Made by a program: the position numbers and the translations under genes. The notes beneath the pieces are model-generated. The model was not told the origin of the DNA, ran no database searches, and saw nothing but the letters and a program-made list of their open reading frames with translations. 6,009 nt of DNA from Desulfurellales bacterium (GTDB taxonomy: Bacteria > Campylobacterota_A > Desulfurellia > Desulfurellales > Hippeaceae): positions 1 through 6,009 of the forward strand of contig JAMOPP010000184.1 in assembly GCA_027064405.1 (NCBI GenBank). The letters are read 5' to 3'. Shown in pieces: positions 1 through 5,395 of the stretch (its first letter is position 1; every line of letters starts with the position of its first letter).

Positions 1-1
1 G

Positions 2-229
2 CTTCAGATAAAAGATATCTATTCTGTAAGAAGAAAACAGAAGGTGTTAATTAAAGAATCAATCTATGGAAATATAAGAGTCTTTTATAAAGATAAAGAA
101 TTAAAGATAAAAGAAATAGAAAAAGAAGAAAAAACAGAAACGAACAAAACAAAGAAAGCGGACAAGCCGCTTTCTTGTTATTCAAAGATTACTTTCCGTT
201 CTATTTCTTTATCTATGAGTAAAGGATAA
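2..229 (+). CDS. Transposase, C-terminal fragment (5' end outside the window)
   Basis: An open frame runs from the left edge to a TAA at 227-229, giving about 75 visible residues. It is read from base 2 because the frame is open to the edge; the GTG at 44 is an internal valine, not a convincing start. The visible N-terminal part contains KESIYGNIRVFYKDKELKIK, which resembles the barrel-like C-terminal segment of integrase-core IS transposases (pattern: 'e.ldG.i.i.ykgk.L..ke'). After that comes a lysine/glutamate-rich tail of low complexity and about 20 residues with no recognisable pattern, encoded across and beyond a terminator hairpin, so the real or ancestral protein may have ended earlier. 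The catalytic DDE residues would lie upstream and cannot be seen, so whether the gene is intact is unknown. Confidence 0.55.
   Translation, partial: LQIKDIYSVRRKQKVLIKESIYGNIRVFYKDKELKIKEIEKEEKTETNKTKKADKPLSCYSKITFRSISLSMSKG
148..179 (+). terminator. Strong hairpin, probable Rho-independent terminator of the transposase gene
   Basis: A perfect 10-bp stem pairs 152-161 (AAGAAAGCGG) with 167-176 (CCGCTTTCTT) around a 5-nt ACAAG loop. Three more pairs (148-150 with 177-179) form if A151 is bulged. The descending arm is T-rich and is followed by TATTC, so there is only a weak classical U-tract. It lies inside the last third of the transposase reading frame, which is unusual. It would limit transcription from the IS entering lptB. 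The stem would also form on the opposite strand, where the A-rich left arm reads as a T-rich tail. Confidence 0.6.
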
Positions 230-253
230 AAAGGATAGATAAAACAAGAAAAA

Positions 254-305
254 GGGACATTTTTACTTTGTCAAAAGGAGGGGACATTTTTAAATTGCAT
301 TGACA
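254..305 (+). repeat. Tandem terminal repeats of the IS end (GGGACATTTTTA x2)
   Basis: The identical 12-mer GGGACATTTTTA occurs at 254-265 and 281-292, exactly 27 bp apart. The bases after each copy are also related: TTGTCAAAA follows the first (268-276) and TTGACAAAA the second (300-308). Repeated sites of this kind at an IS end are usually transposase-binding sites. No other part of the window carries the motif. Confidence 0.7.
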
Positions 306-342
306 AAATGTTATATTTGGTTGTAAAAATGCTATATTTGGT
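305..342 (+). repeat. Two 17-bp direct repeats, 21-bp period, over the lptB promoter
   Basis: AAAATGTTATATTTGGT (305-321) and AAAATGCTATATTTGGT (326-342) match at 16 of 17 positions and are offset by 21 bp, two turns of B-DNA. Both copies would therefore face the same side of the helix, as expected for tandem operator half-sites. The -35 of the best lptB promoter candidate (321-326) lies between and touching the two copies, and the -10 follows directly. A regulatory role is inferred; no bound protein can be named. Confidence 0.6.
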
Positions 343-349
343 GTATTAT
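321..349 (+). promoter_or_regulatory. Candidate sigma-70 promoter for the lptB-rpoN-rnr operon
   Basis: TTGTAA (321-326; 4 of 6 to TTGACA) is separated by 17 bp from TATTAT (344-349; 5 of 6 to TATAAT). Transcription would begin near 356, leaving a leader of roughly 57 nt before the lptB start. A competing arrangement uses TTGACA at 300-305, at the tip of the IS, with weak -10 matches 16 to 18 bp downstream. In AT-rich DNA promoter-like words are common, so this remains a prediction. Confidence 0.4.
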
Positions 350-412
350 TTAATTGCATTGTGCATTTAAATCGGTTAAAGCGCATTGTAAATTCTTAAA
401 TTGTGAGTTGTT

Positions 413-1129
413 ATGATTCAATGTAAAAATTTAAAAAAAATATACAAAAAGAAGGTTGCCGTAGCAGGTATAGATATAGAGGTTAGAGAAGGGGAGGTTG
501 TAGGACTGCTTGGTCCAAACGGTGCAGGAAAAACAACTACTTTTTATATGATTGCAGGGCTTATACAGCCTGATGGCGGAGAAATATATATAGATAATAA
601 AGATGTTACGCACTATCCTATGTATAAAAGGGCTCAAGGCGGTTTATCTTATCTTCCTCAAGAGCCGTCGGTATTCAGAGGTCTTAGTGTTGAAGATAAT
701 ATTTATGCTATTTTGGAATTTATATATAAAGATAAAGGTGCGAGACGGTTGATGCTTGAAAAAATTCTGCAAGACTTGAATATATCCCATATAAGAAAGA
801 CAAAAGCCTATGCCATAAGTGGTGGAGAAAGAAGAAGGGTGGAGGTTGCAAGAGCATTGGCTACAAAACCTAAATTTATGTTGCTTGATGAGCCTTTTGC
901 CGGAATAGACCCGATAATTGTAGATGAGCTAAAAGCCATTATTAAGAACTTAAAAGAAAGAGGAATCGGCATAATTATCACTGACCATAATGTAAGAGAA
1001 ATTCTTGATGTTGTTGACAGGGCTTATATGCTTTATGATGGTAAAATAGTCAAAGAAGGAACACCGGACGAATTGACTTCCGATAATAAAATTGTTGATA
1101 TGTACTTGGGTAAGAGCTTTTGCCTATGA
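413..1129 (+). CDS. lptB: Lipopolysaccharide export ABC transporter ATPase LptB
   Basis: Cytoplasmic ATPase of the LptB2FG complex, which extracts lipopolysaccharide from the inner membrane and drives it along the LptC-LptA-LptD/E bridge. The 238 residues match the family's usual length of about 240. All ABC motifs are visible: Walker A GPNGAGKT (34-41), Q-loop Gln83 in LPQEPSVF, signature SGGERRRVE (136-144), Walker B FMLLDEP (155-161, Glu160 catalytic) and the H-loop His192 in ITDHNV. SGGERRR, PFAGIDP and ITDHNVRE are particularly typical of LptB rather than of amino-acid or sugar importers. The ATG at 413 gives the conserved N-terminus, although no clear Shine-Dalgarno precedes it. The partner genes lptA and lptC, often directly upstream, are not visible; an IS end sits there instead. 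The stop overlaps the rpoN start by ATGA. Confidence 0.95.
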   Translation: MIQCKNLKKIYKKKVAVAGIDIEVREGEVVGLLGPNGAGKTTTFYMIAGLIQPDGGEIYIDNKDVTHYPMYKRAQGGLSYLPQEPSVFRGLSVEDNIYAILEFIYKDKGARRLMLEKILQDLNISHIRKTKAYAISGGERRRVEVARALATKPKFMLLDEPFAGIDPIIVDELKAIIKNLKERGIGIIITDHNVREILDVVDRAYMLYDGKIVKEGTPDELTSDNKIVDMYLGKSFCL

Positions 1130-2460
1130 TTGAATTAAGAAACGATTTAAATCTAAATGTAGGACTAATTCTTACTCCAAACCTTGATTTATCACTAAAG
1201 ATACTTGCTATGAATGTTTTGGATATAGAGGAGAAGGCGAAAACTATTCTTGAGGAGAATCCTCTAATTAAATTTGATGAAGATATAAGTGTTAACAGAT
1301 ATGAGGAAAAGAAAGAGAGTAAAATTAAAGAAATTAACGACGCCTACAAAGAAAGATTTTCTTCAGATGAGAGATTTGATTTGCTTGATGTTGCTGTTTC
1401 GTCAAATGATACTATTCAAAAGAAATTACTGAAAGAACTTAAATATGAAATTGATATGAACGAAAGCGAGGAGGAAGTAGCTTCTTTTTTAATACACAGC
1501 ATAAACGAAAAAGGTTTTCTGGACATTGAGATTGCCGAGATTGCAGATAGATTTGAAAAAGATATAGATTATATAGATGAGTTAAGACATATAATAATGA
1601 ATTTAGAGCCTTTGGGATGTGCATCTTTGGACACATTGGAATTTATGAATCTTCAGGCTGAAATTTATTGTGAAGGTGAGTATAAGGAGTATATGAAAAA
1701 AATTATAACAATTTTGTATTCATCAAATAAGCCCAATATAAAAAAGCTAAAAACGAAATTAGGCATAGACGATAAAATTTTTAAAATACTTATCAGCGAA
1801 CTAAGCAACTTTGCACTCTATCCGCTTGAAAACTACTCTTTTTCCGATAATTTTATCTATATTGAGCCCGATTTGTATGTAAAAAAAATAAAAGATAAAT
1901 TTATAGCTGTTTTGAATGAAAAAAACCTAAGCAGAATACATATAGATGAAGAATTGTTTGATAAATATTCAAAAAATAGCGAAGCAAAAGAATTTGCAAA
2001 TGAAAAATACAAGGAAGCAAAGCAGTTTATCCTGTCTATTGCGCAAAGAAACAAAACCCTTCTAAGAACTATGAATATTGTTATTGAAAGGCAGAGGCTA
2101 TTTTTCGAAAAAGGTATATTGATGCCGCTTTCAAGAAAAGAGATAGCAAAAGAGCTGGGGTTTAATGTTTCAACAATAACAAGGGCGGTAAGTAATAAAT
2201 ATATTGATTTTCAGGGTAAGTTAATACCTATGAAAAACTTCTTTTCGTCCGGTATTGACGGTAAATTTTCTAAGAATTTTATAAAAAATACAATAAGAGA
2301 AATAGTAGAAACCGAGAATAAAAACAAGCCTTTTAACGATGATGAAATAAATGCACATCTTAAAAAATTGGGTATAAATATTACAAGGAGAACTGTCACA
2401 AAATACAGAAAAGAAATGAATTTGCCTAACAGCAGGGAGAGAATATGTCGGAACATATAG
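1126..2460 (+). CDS. rpoN: RNA polymerase sigma-54 factor RpoN
   Basis: Sigma-54 directs RNA polymerase to -24/-12 promoters and needs an AAA+ activator to open them. The product is 444 residues, slightly shorter than the usual 470-500. The C-terminal half is classical: a helix-turn-helix around 335-356, the SNKY and FFSSG motifs (356-359 and 371-375), and an RpoN box TRRTVTKYRK (420-429) that reads the -24 element. The core-binding region is recognisable by INEKGFLD (126-133) and the EPLGCAS stretch (161-167). The N-terminal activator-interaction region is divergent: it keeps LTPNLDLSLKIL and EENPL but has no glutamine in the first 50 residues, where the family is glutamine-rich. The ATG at 1126 is chosen over the TTG at 1120 because it makes a 4-base ATGA overlap with lptB, typical of translational coupling. 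The gene overlaps rnr by 16 bases. Confidence 0.93.
   Translation: MIELRNDLNLNVGLILTPNLDLSLKILAMNVLDIEEKAKTILEENPLIKFDEDISVNRYEEKKESKIKEINDAYKERFSSDERFDLLDVAVSSNDTIQKKLLKELKYEIDMNESEEEVASFLIHSINEKGFLDIEIAEIADRFEKDIDYIDELRHIIMNLEPLGCASLDTLEFMNLQAEIYCEGEYKEYMKKIITILYSSNKPNIKKLKTKLGIDDKIFKILISELSNFALYPLENYSFSDNFIYIEPDLYVKKIKDKFIAVLNEKNLSRIHIDEELFDKYSKNSEAKEFANEKYKEAKQFILSIAQRNKTLLRTMNIVIERQRLFFEKGILMPLSRKEIAKELGFNVSTITRAVSNKYIDFQGKLIPMKNFFSSGIDGKFSKNFIKNTIREIVETENKNKPFNDDEINAHLKKLGINITRRTVTKYRKEMNLPNSRERICRNI
2434..2439 (+). promoter_or_regulatory. Ribosome binding site of rnr, inside the end of rpoN
   Basis: AGGGAG lies 5 nt before the ATG at 2445 and within the last codons of rpoN. Its good match to the Shine-Dalgarno consensus supports the start that overlaps the rpoN stop by 16 bases. 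Confidence 0.65.
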
Positions 2461-4523
2461 AAAAGATATTAAAAATACTTTCCGCAGAAGATTATAAGCC
2501 GTTGAGTGGTTCGGAATTAAAAAAAGCTTTGGGAATTGATAAAAAGAATGTAAAAAGATTTTATAAGGATTTGAAAAAACTCCGCAATATGCACAAAATT
2601 AGAAAACTTTCAAGAAATAGATTTGTTTTGTCAACACTGCGTAGAGAAAAAGTTGTAAGAGGTGTGCTAAAGAGAAAACATGGCAAAATGTTTATACATA
2701 ATGAGAAGGAAGAGCTGCAACTTCCACGATTGATAAATAGCTTGCATGCGGTATCCGGGGATGAGGTGCTTATAAAAATAGGTAAAAAAGCATACGGATA
2801 TATGGCAGAGGTTTTAAAGGTTTATAAAAGAAAAAATAAAGATATTATAGGCTATCTTGTAAATCATATGAATAGTTGGATGATAGAGCCTATCGACAAA
2901 AAGTTAGATTTTAAGATTATTGTAAAGAATGCTCATAATTTTCAGCTTCAGGATGGATATCTTGCTTTGGTTAATGTGACAAAATACCCTAAAAACCGTA
3001 AAAGTGCTCAAGGTGAAATAGTAAAAATTTACGGTGATCCGAATGATGATAGCATTGATAAAGATGTGGTAATAGACAAATTTCATCTGCCTTATCTATT
3101 TAGCGAAGATGTTGCAGGCGAACTTGAAAAAATTAAAGAGCCCGATGAAAAAAACTTTAAAAACAGAGATGATTTTAGGTCTTTTTATACCGTAACAATT
3201 GACGGAGAAGACGCCAAGGATTTTGACGATGCAATTGATATAGAGCAAATAGACACAGGATATAGACTCTTTGTTCACATAGCTGATGTTTCGCATTATG
3301 TAAAGAAAGATTCCTTTTTAGATAAAGAGGCTCTGCGTAGGGGTTTTAGCGTATATTTTCCGGGCTTTGTTATTCCTATGTTGCCACATAAACTTTCAGA
3401 TGATATATGTTCTTTGGTTCCGGATAAAGACAGACTTGCACTAAGTTGTATTATGGAATTTGATGAACGCGGAAATATGAAGAAATATAGATTTACCAAA
3501 AGTGTGATAAGAAATAAAAACAGGCTTACATATAAGAAAGTCCAGTCCGTACTTGATAATCAACTGAGTATAAATGAGACTTGTGACGATAAAATATTAC
3601 TTATGTCAAAATTTGCAAAAATTTTAAGGAGCAAGAGATTTAAAGACGGGAGTTTGGATTTGGATATTGCCGAAACGGAAATTGTAGTGGAGCAGGATAA
3701 AGTTGTGAAAATATCTCAAAAGCCGAGGCTGTTTGCACATTTTATTATAGAGGAGTTTATGCTTGCGGCTAATCTTGCGACGGCTGATTTCTTATCAAAA
3801 AGATACGAGACATTTATAAGAAGAATACATGATAATCCTGATGAAGAAAAACTGTTTGAGCTTAAAAGATTTCTAAAAAAATTGGGTATTCAGATACAGT
3901 CAAAAGACGGTATATCTTCAAAAGAGCTTGAAAATGTTATAGAAGGCATAAAAGATGAAAAAATGAGAAAAATGGTTTCGTATCTTATTTTGCGTTCCTT
4001 AAAAAGAGCTGAATATTCTACCGAGAAAAAAGGTCATTTTGCACTGAATTTTAAAAATTATACGCATTTTACATCACCCATAAGGAGATATCCTGATTTG
4101 GAGAACCATAGAATGATTAAATCTTCTTTAAAAAACGGTTTGAACGAGCAGGAAACTTGGGATGTAAATTTTGATTACCTTGTTAGTGAGGTGCAGAATA
4201 GGGAAATTGCGACTGAATCTGCAGAGTTTTATATGAAGGATATAAAAAGTGCCTCTTTTATGAGACAGTATCTTGGTGAAAAGTTTTCAGGCACAATTAT
4301 CAATATTATACCCTCCGGTTTTTTTGTGAGATTGGATGATTTTTTTGTTGAAGGTTTTGTTCCTGCAAGAACACTGAAAGATGATTATTATGAGTATATC
4401 GAAGATGTGTACGCTATGGTTGGAAAAAGAAAAGGAAAAATGTATAGGATAACGGAGAGTGTAGATGTCGTTGTAACGAAGGTTGATAAATTTGCAGCTG
4501 AAATTGATTTGGCGGTGGTATGA
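2445..4523 (+). CDS. rnr: Ribonuclease R (3'-5' exoribonuclease, RNase II/RNB family)
   Basis: Processive hydrolytic 3'-5' exoribonuclease that degrades structured RNA, including rRNA fragments and defective messages. The 692 residues show the RNase R order: an N-terminal winged-helix-like domain (about 1-62), cold-shock RNA-binding domains (about 65-215, with RREKVVRGVLKR and KMFIHNE), the RNB catalytic domain (about 240-560) and a C-terminal S1 domain (about 610-690, GTIINIIPSGFFVRL). The Mg-binding aspartates are intact in TIDGEDAKDFDDAID: Asp253, Asp259, Asp261 and Asp262, the same spacing as E. coli D272/D278/D280/D281. VYFPGF (303-308) and HFTSPIRRYPDL (541-552) are further RNB hallmarks. 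The N-terminal helix-turn-helix and length favour RNase R over RNase II. It lacks the long lysine-rich C-terminal tail of the E. coli enzyme. The next gene starts 7 bases after its stop. Confidence 0.95.
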   Translation: MSEHIEKILKILSAEDYKPLSGSELKKALGIDKKNVKRFYKDLKKLRNMHKIRKLSRNRFVLSTLRREKVVRGVLKRKHGKMFIHNEKEELQLPRLINSLHAVSGDEVLIKIGKKAYGYMAEVLKVYKRKNKDIIGYLVNHMNSWMIEPIDKKLDFKIIVKNAHNFQLQDGYLALVNVTKYPKNRKSAQGEIVKIYGDPNDDSIDKDVVIDKFHLPYLFSEDVAGELEKIKEPDEKNFKNRDDFRSFYTVTIDGEDAKDFDDAIDIEQIDTGYRLFVHIADVSHYVKKDSFLDKEALRRGFSVYFPGFVIPMLPHKLSDDICSLVPDKDRLALSCIMEFDERGNMKKYRFTKSVIRNKNRLTYKKVQSVLDNQLSINETCDDKILLMSKFAKILRSKRFKDGSLDLDIAETEIVVEQDKVVKISQKPRLFAHFIIEEFMLAANLATADFLSKRYETFIRRIHDNPDEEKLFELKRFLKKLGIQIQSKDGISSKELENVIEGIKDEKMRKMVSYLILRSLKRAEYSTEKKGHFALNFKNYTHFTSPIRRYPDLENHRMIKSSLKNGLNEQETWDVNFDYLVSEVQNREIATESAEFYMKDIKSASFMRQYLGEKFSGTIINIIPSGFFVRLDDFFVEGFVPARTLKDDYYEYIEDVYAMVGKRKGKMYRITESVDVVVTKVDKFAAEIDLAVV

Positions 4524-4525
4524 GG
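4521..4525 (+). promoter_or_regulatory. Ribosome binding site deciding the GTG start of the remA-like gene
   Basis: TGAGG overlaps the rnr stop codon and precedes the GTG at 4531 by 5 nt. Together with protein similarity starting at that codon, it selects 4531 over the longer in-frame reading from 4483 that lies inside rnr. Confidence 0.55.
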
Positions 4526-4530
4526 TTGTT

Positions 4531-4767
4531 GTGAAATATGTTATAAATATAGGATTTGGGAATTTTGTGAATAAAGAACGAATAGTTGCCATTGTTGCAC
4601 CCAATTCAACCCCAATAAGGAAGCTTAAGGAGCAACTTAAAGAAAATGGAAAAATAATAGATGTGACGCAGGGGAGAAAAACCCGTTCGGTTATTATTAT
4701 GGATTCGGGTCATATTATTTTATCCGGTATAGCTGTGTCTACAATTTCGGAAAGGGTAAACGAGTGA
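4531..4767 (+). CDS. RemA-like DUF370 family small DNA-binding regulator
   Basis: A 78-residue protein starting at GTG. It carries the highly conserved DUF370 pattern throughout: INIGFGNFVNKERIVAIV (5-22), a SxPIRKL turn (26-32), and GRKTRSVIIMDSGHIILS (48-65). The Bacillus subtilis relative RemA is an oligomeric DNA-binding protein that activates biofilm-matrix and osmoprotectant genes. In Gram-negative bacteria the family is usually found next to gmk, as here, and its role is not settled. The basic GRKTR segment would be the natural DNA-contact site by analogy. The in-frame extension upstream to 4483 is rejected because it falls inside rnr and has no family similarity. The stop overlaps the gmk start as GTGA. 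I leave the symbol empty because function in this lineage is unproven. Confidence 0.88.
   Translation: MKYVINIGFGNFVNKERIVAIVAPNSTPIRKLKEQLKENGKIIDVTQGRKTRSVIIMDSGHIILSGIAVSTISERVNE
4751..4756 (+). promoter_or_regulatory. Ribosome binding site of gmk, inside the end of the remA-like gene
   Basis: AAAGGG, within GGAAAGGG, lies 7 nt before the GTG at 4764. It supports a non-ATG start for gmk that overlaps the preceding stop by four bases. Confidence 0.5.
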
Positions 4768-5393
4768 ATATAATTTTTATTATTTCTTCTCCGTCAGGAG
4801 CAGGGAAAACCACGCTCTCTTCGATTATTCAAAAAAAAAGGGCAAATAGTGTTAAGAGGGTTGTAACCCATACAACAAGAAAACCGCGAAAAAATGAATT
4901 GGATAAGATAGATTATTTTTTTACGGATGAAGAGGGATTTAAAGCAGGTATTCGAAGGGGTGAATTTGTAGAATATGCGATAGTGCACAATAATTTTTAC
5001 GGGACAAGCAAAAAGGCGCTTGTCGATATACTTGAAAGCGGATATGATGCACTGCTTGCGATAGATGTAGCCGGTGCAAAAAATGTTATGCGGAGTTTTG
5101 ATAATGCGGTAAGTGTGTTTATTTTACCTCCGTCTTTTGATGAATGGATAAAACGAATCAAAAAAGACGGCGTAAGACAGGATATGAACATAAGATTGCA
5201 TACGGCTATTTCCGAACTTGATGAAGTGTCTTTGTTTGACTACTGTATTGTTAATGATGATATCGATTCATCTGTTAAGTCTTTAGAGAGCATTATAGAT
5301 TCGGAACATAGAAGGTTTAAATTTCTCGATAAAGAAAAGGTTGATTTGATAAAAAAACTGAAACAAGATACGAAAAATTTTTTGGAGGATTAA
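4764..5393 (+). CDS. gmk: Guanylate kinase
   Basis: Cytosolic kinase that converts GMP plus ATP to GDP plus ADP, feeding GTP and (p)ppGpp pools. The 209 residues are the normal size. The P-loop is SSPSGAGKTT (8-17). The GMP-binding segment begins with THTTRKPR (35-42) and continues to DYFF (50-53) and EFVEYAIVHNNFYGTSK (67-83). LLAIDVAGA (97-105) and DYCIVNDD (159-166) complete the family signature. Odd points: the usual 'GE.dG.dY' reads NELDKIDY, the usual IDVQGA reads IDVAGA, and the lid region reads KKDGVRQD where E. coli has GRGQD, so one lid arginine is displaced. The core catalytic motifs are nevertheless intact. Translation starts at GTG overlapping the previous stop. Nine consecutive A bases (4831-4839) lie near the 5' end. 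In several bacteria this enzyme is inhibited by ppGpp, which makes its neighbours notable. Confidence 0.93.
   Translation: MNIIFIISSPSGAGKTTLSSIIQKKRANSVKRVVTHTTRKPRKNELDKIDYFFTDEEGFKAGIRRGEFVEYAIVHNNFYGTSKKALVDILESGYDALLAIDVAGAKNVMRSFDNAVSVFILPPSFDEWIKRIKKDGVRQDMNIRLHTAISELDEVSLFDYCIVNDDIDSSVKSLESIIDSEHRRFKFLDKEKVDLIKKLKQDTKNFLED
5384..5388 (+). promoter_or_regulatory. Ribosome binding site of rpoZ
   Basis: GGAGG, the strongest Shine-Dalgarno match in the window, lies 7 nt before the ATG at 5396, inside the last codons of gmk. It fixes the rpoZ start and so supports the absence of a MAR-type N-terminus. Confidence 0.7.
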
Positions 5394-5395
5394 GA

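Larger units (their letters stand above)
1..305 (+). mobile_element. Right-hand end of an insertion sequence (integrase-type transposase family), truncated by the window edge
   Basis: Three things seen here fit together as the downstream end of an IS: a reading frame resembling the C-terminus of a DDE/integrase-core transposase, a terminator hairpin just inside its end, and two tandem GGGACATTTTTA motifs 27 bp apart that look like transposase-binding terminal repeats. I place the outer boundary at about 305 because the terminal unit ends in TTGACA, whose complement TGTCAA is a common kind of IS tip. The exact end is an inference, since the left end and any target-site duplication lie outside the window. 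I associate this kind of GGGACA end with elements labelled ISNCY or 'integrase catalytic region', but the family call is tentative. The element points toward lptB. Confidence 0.55.
293..361 (+). repeat. Direct repeat AATTGCATTG flanking the putative IS/chromosome junction
   Basis: AATTGCATTG is found at 293-302 and again at 352-361, 59 bp apart, once on each side of the inferred IS boundary near 305. The core GCATTG appears a third time at 383-388. In DNA this AT-rich a 10-mer could recur by chance. The copies could instead be binding sites for a regulator or a relic of an insertion event. Confidence 0.4.
230..412. other. Intergenic region between transposase and lptB
   Basis: A 183-bp gap with no open frame worth calling. 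Its left part (to about 305) belongs to the IS end. Its right part contains the 21-bp-period repeats and the candidate lptB promoter. The last 50 bases before lptB hold TGCATTTAAAT (362-372) and GCATTGTAAAT (383-393), a loosely repeated word. There is no clear hairpin or riboswitch-like structure. Confidence 0.6.

Noticed and set aside
44..229. Independent small gene starting at GTG 44
   Set aside because: The frame is open to the left edge and reads as a transposase C-terminus from base 2; no good ribosome binding site precedes 44.
230..412. CRISPR array or small RNA in the repeat-rich upstream region
   Set aside because: There are only two copies of each repeat, with a 4-base gap between the 17-bp copies and no regular spacers or stable hairpin; IS end repeats and operator-like sites explain it better.
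1120..1125. TTG at 1120 as the rpoN start
   Set aside because: The ATG at 1126 is two codons later, is a better start codon and forms the ATGA overlap with the lptB stop.
4483..4530. Longer start for the remA-like gene inside rnr
   Set aside because: The extra 16 residues lack family similarity and overlap rnr; the GTG at 4531 has a ribosome binding site and gives the conserved N-terminus.
4287..4604. 105-codon open frame on the minus strand across the rnr end and the remA-like start
   Set aside because: It lies antisense to two well-supported genes, resembles no known family and is explained by AT-rich composition and codon shadowing.
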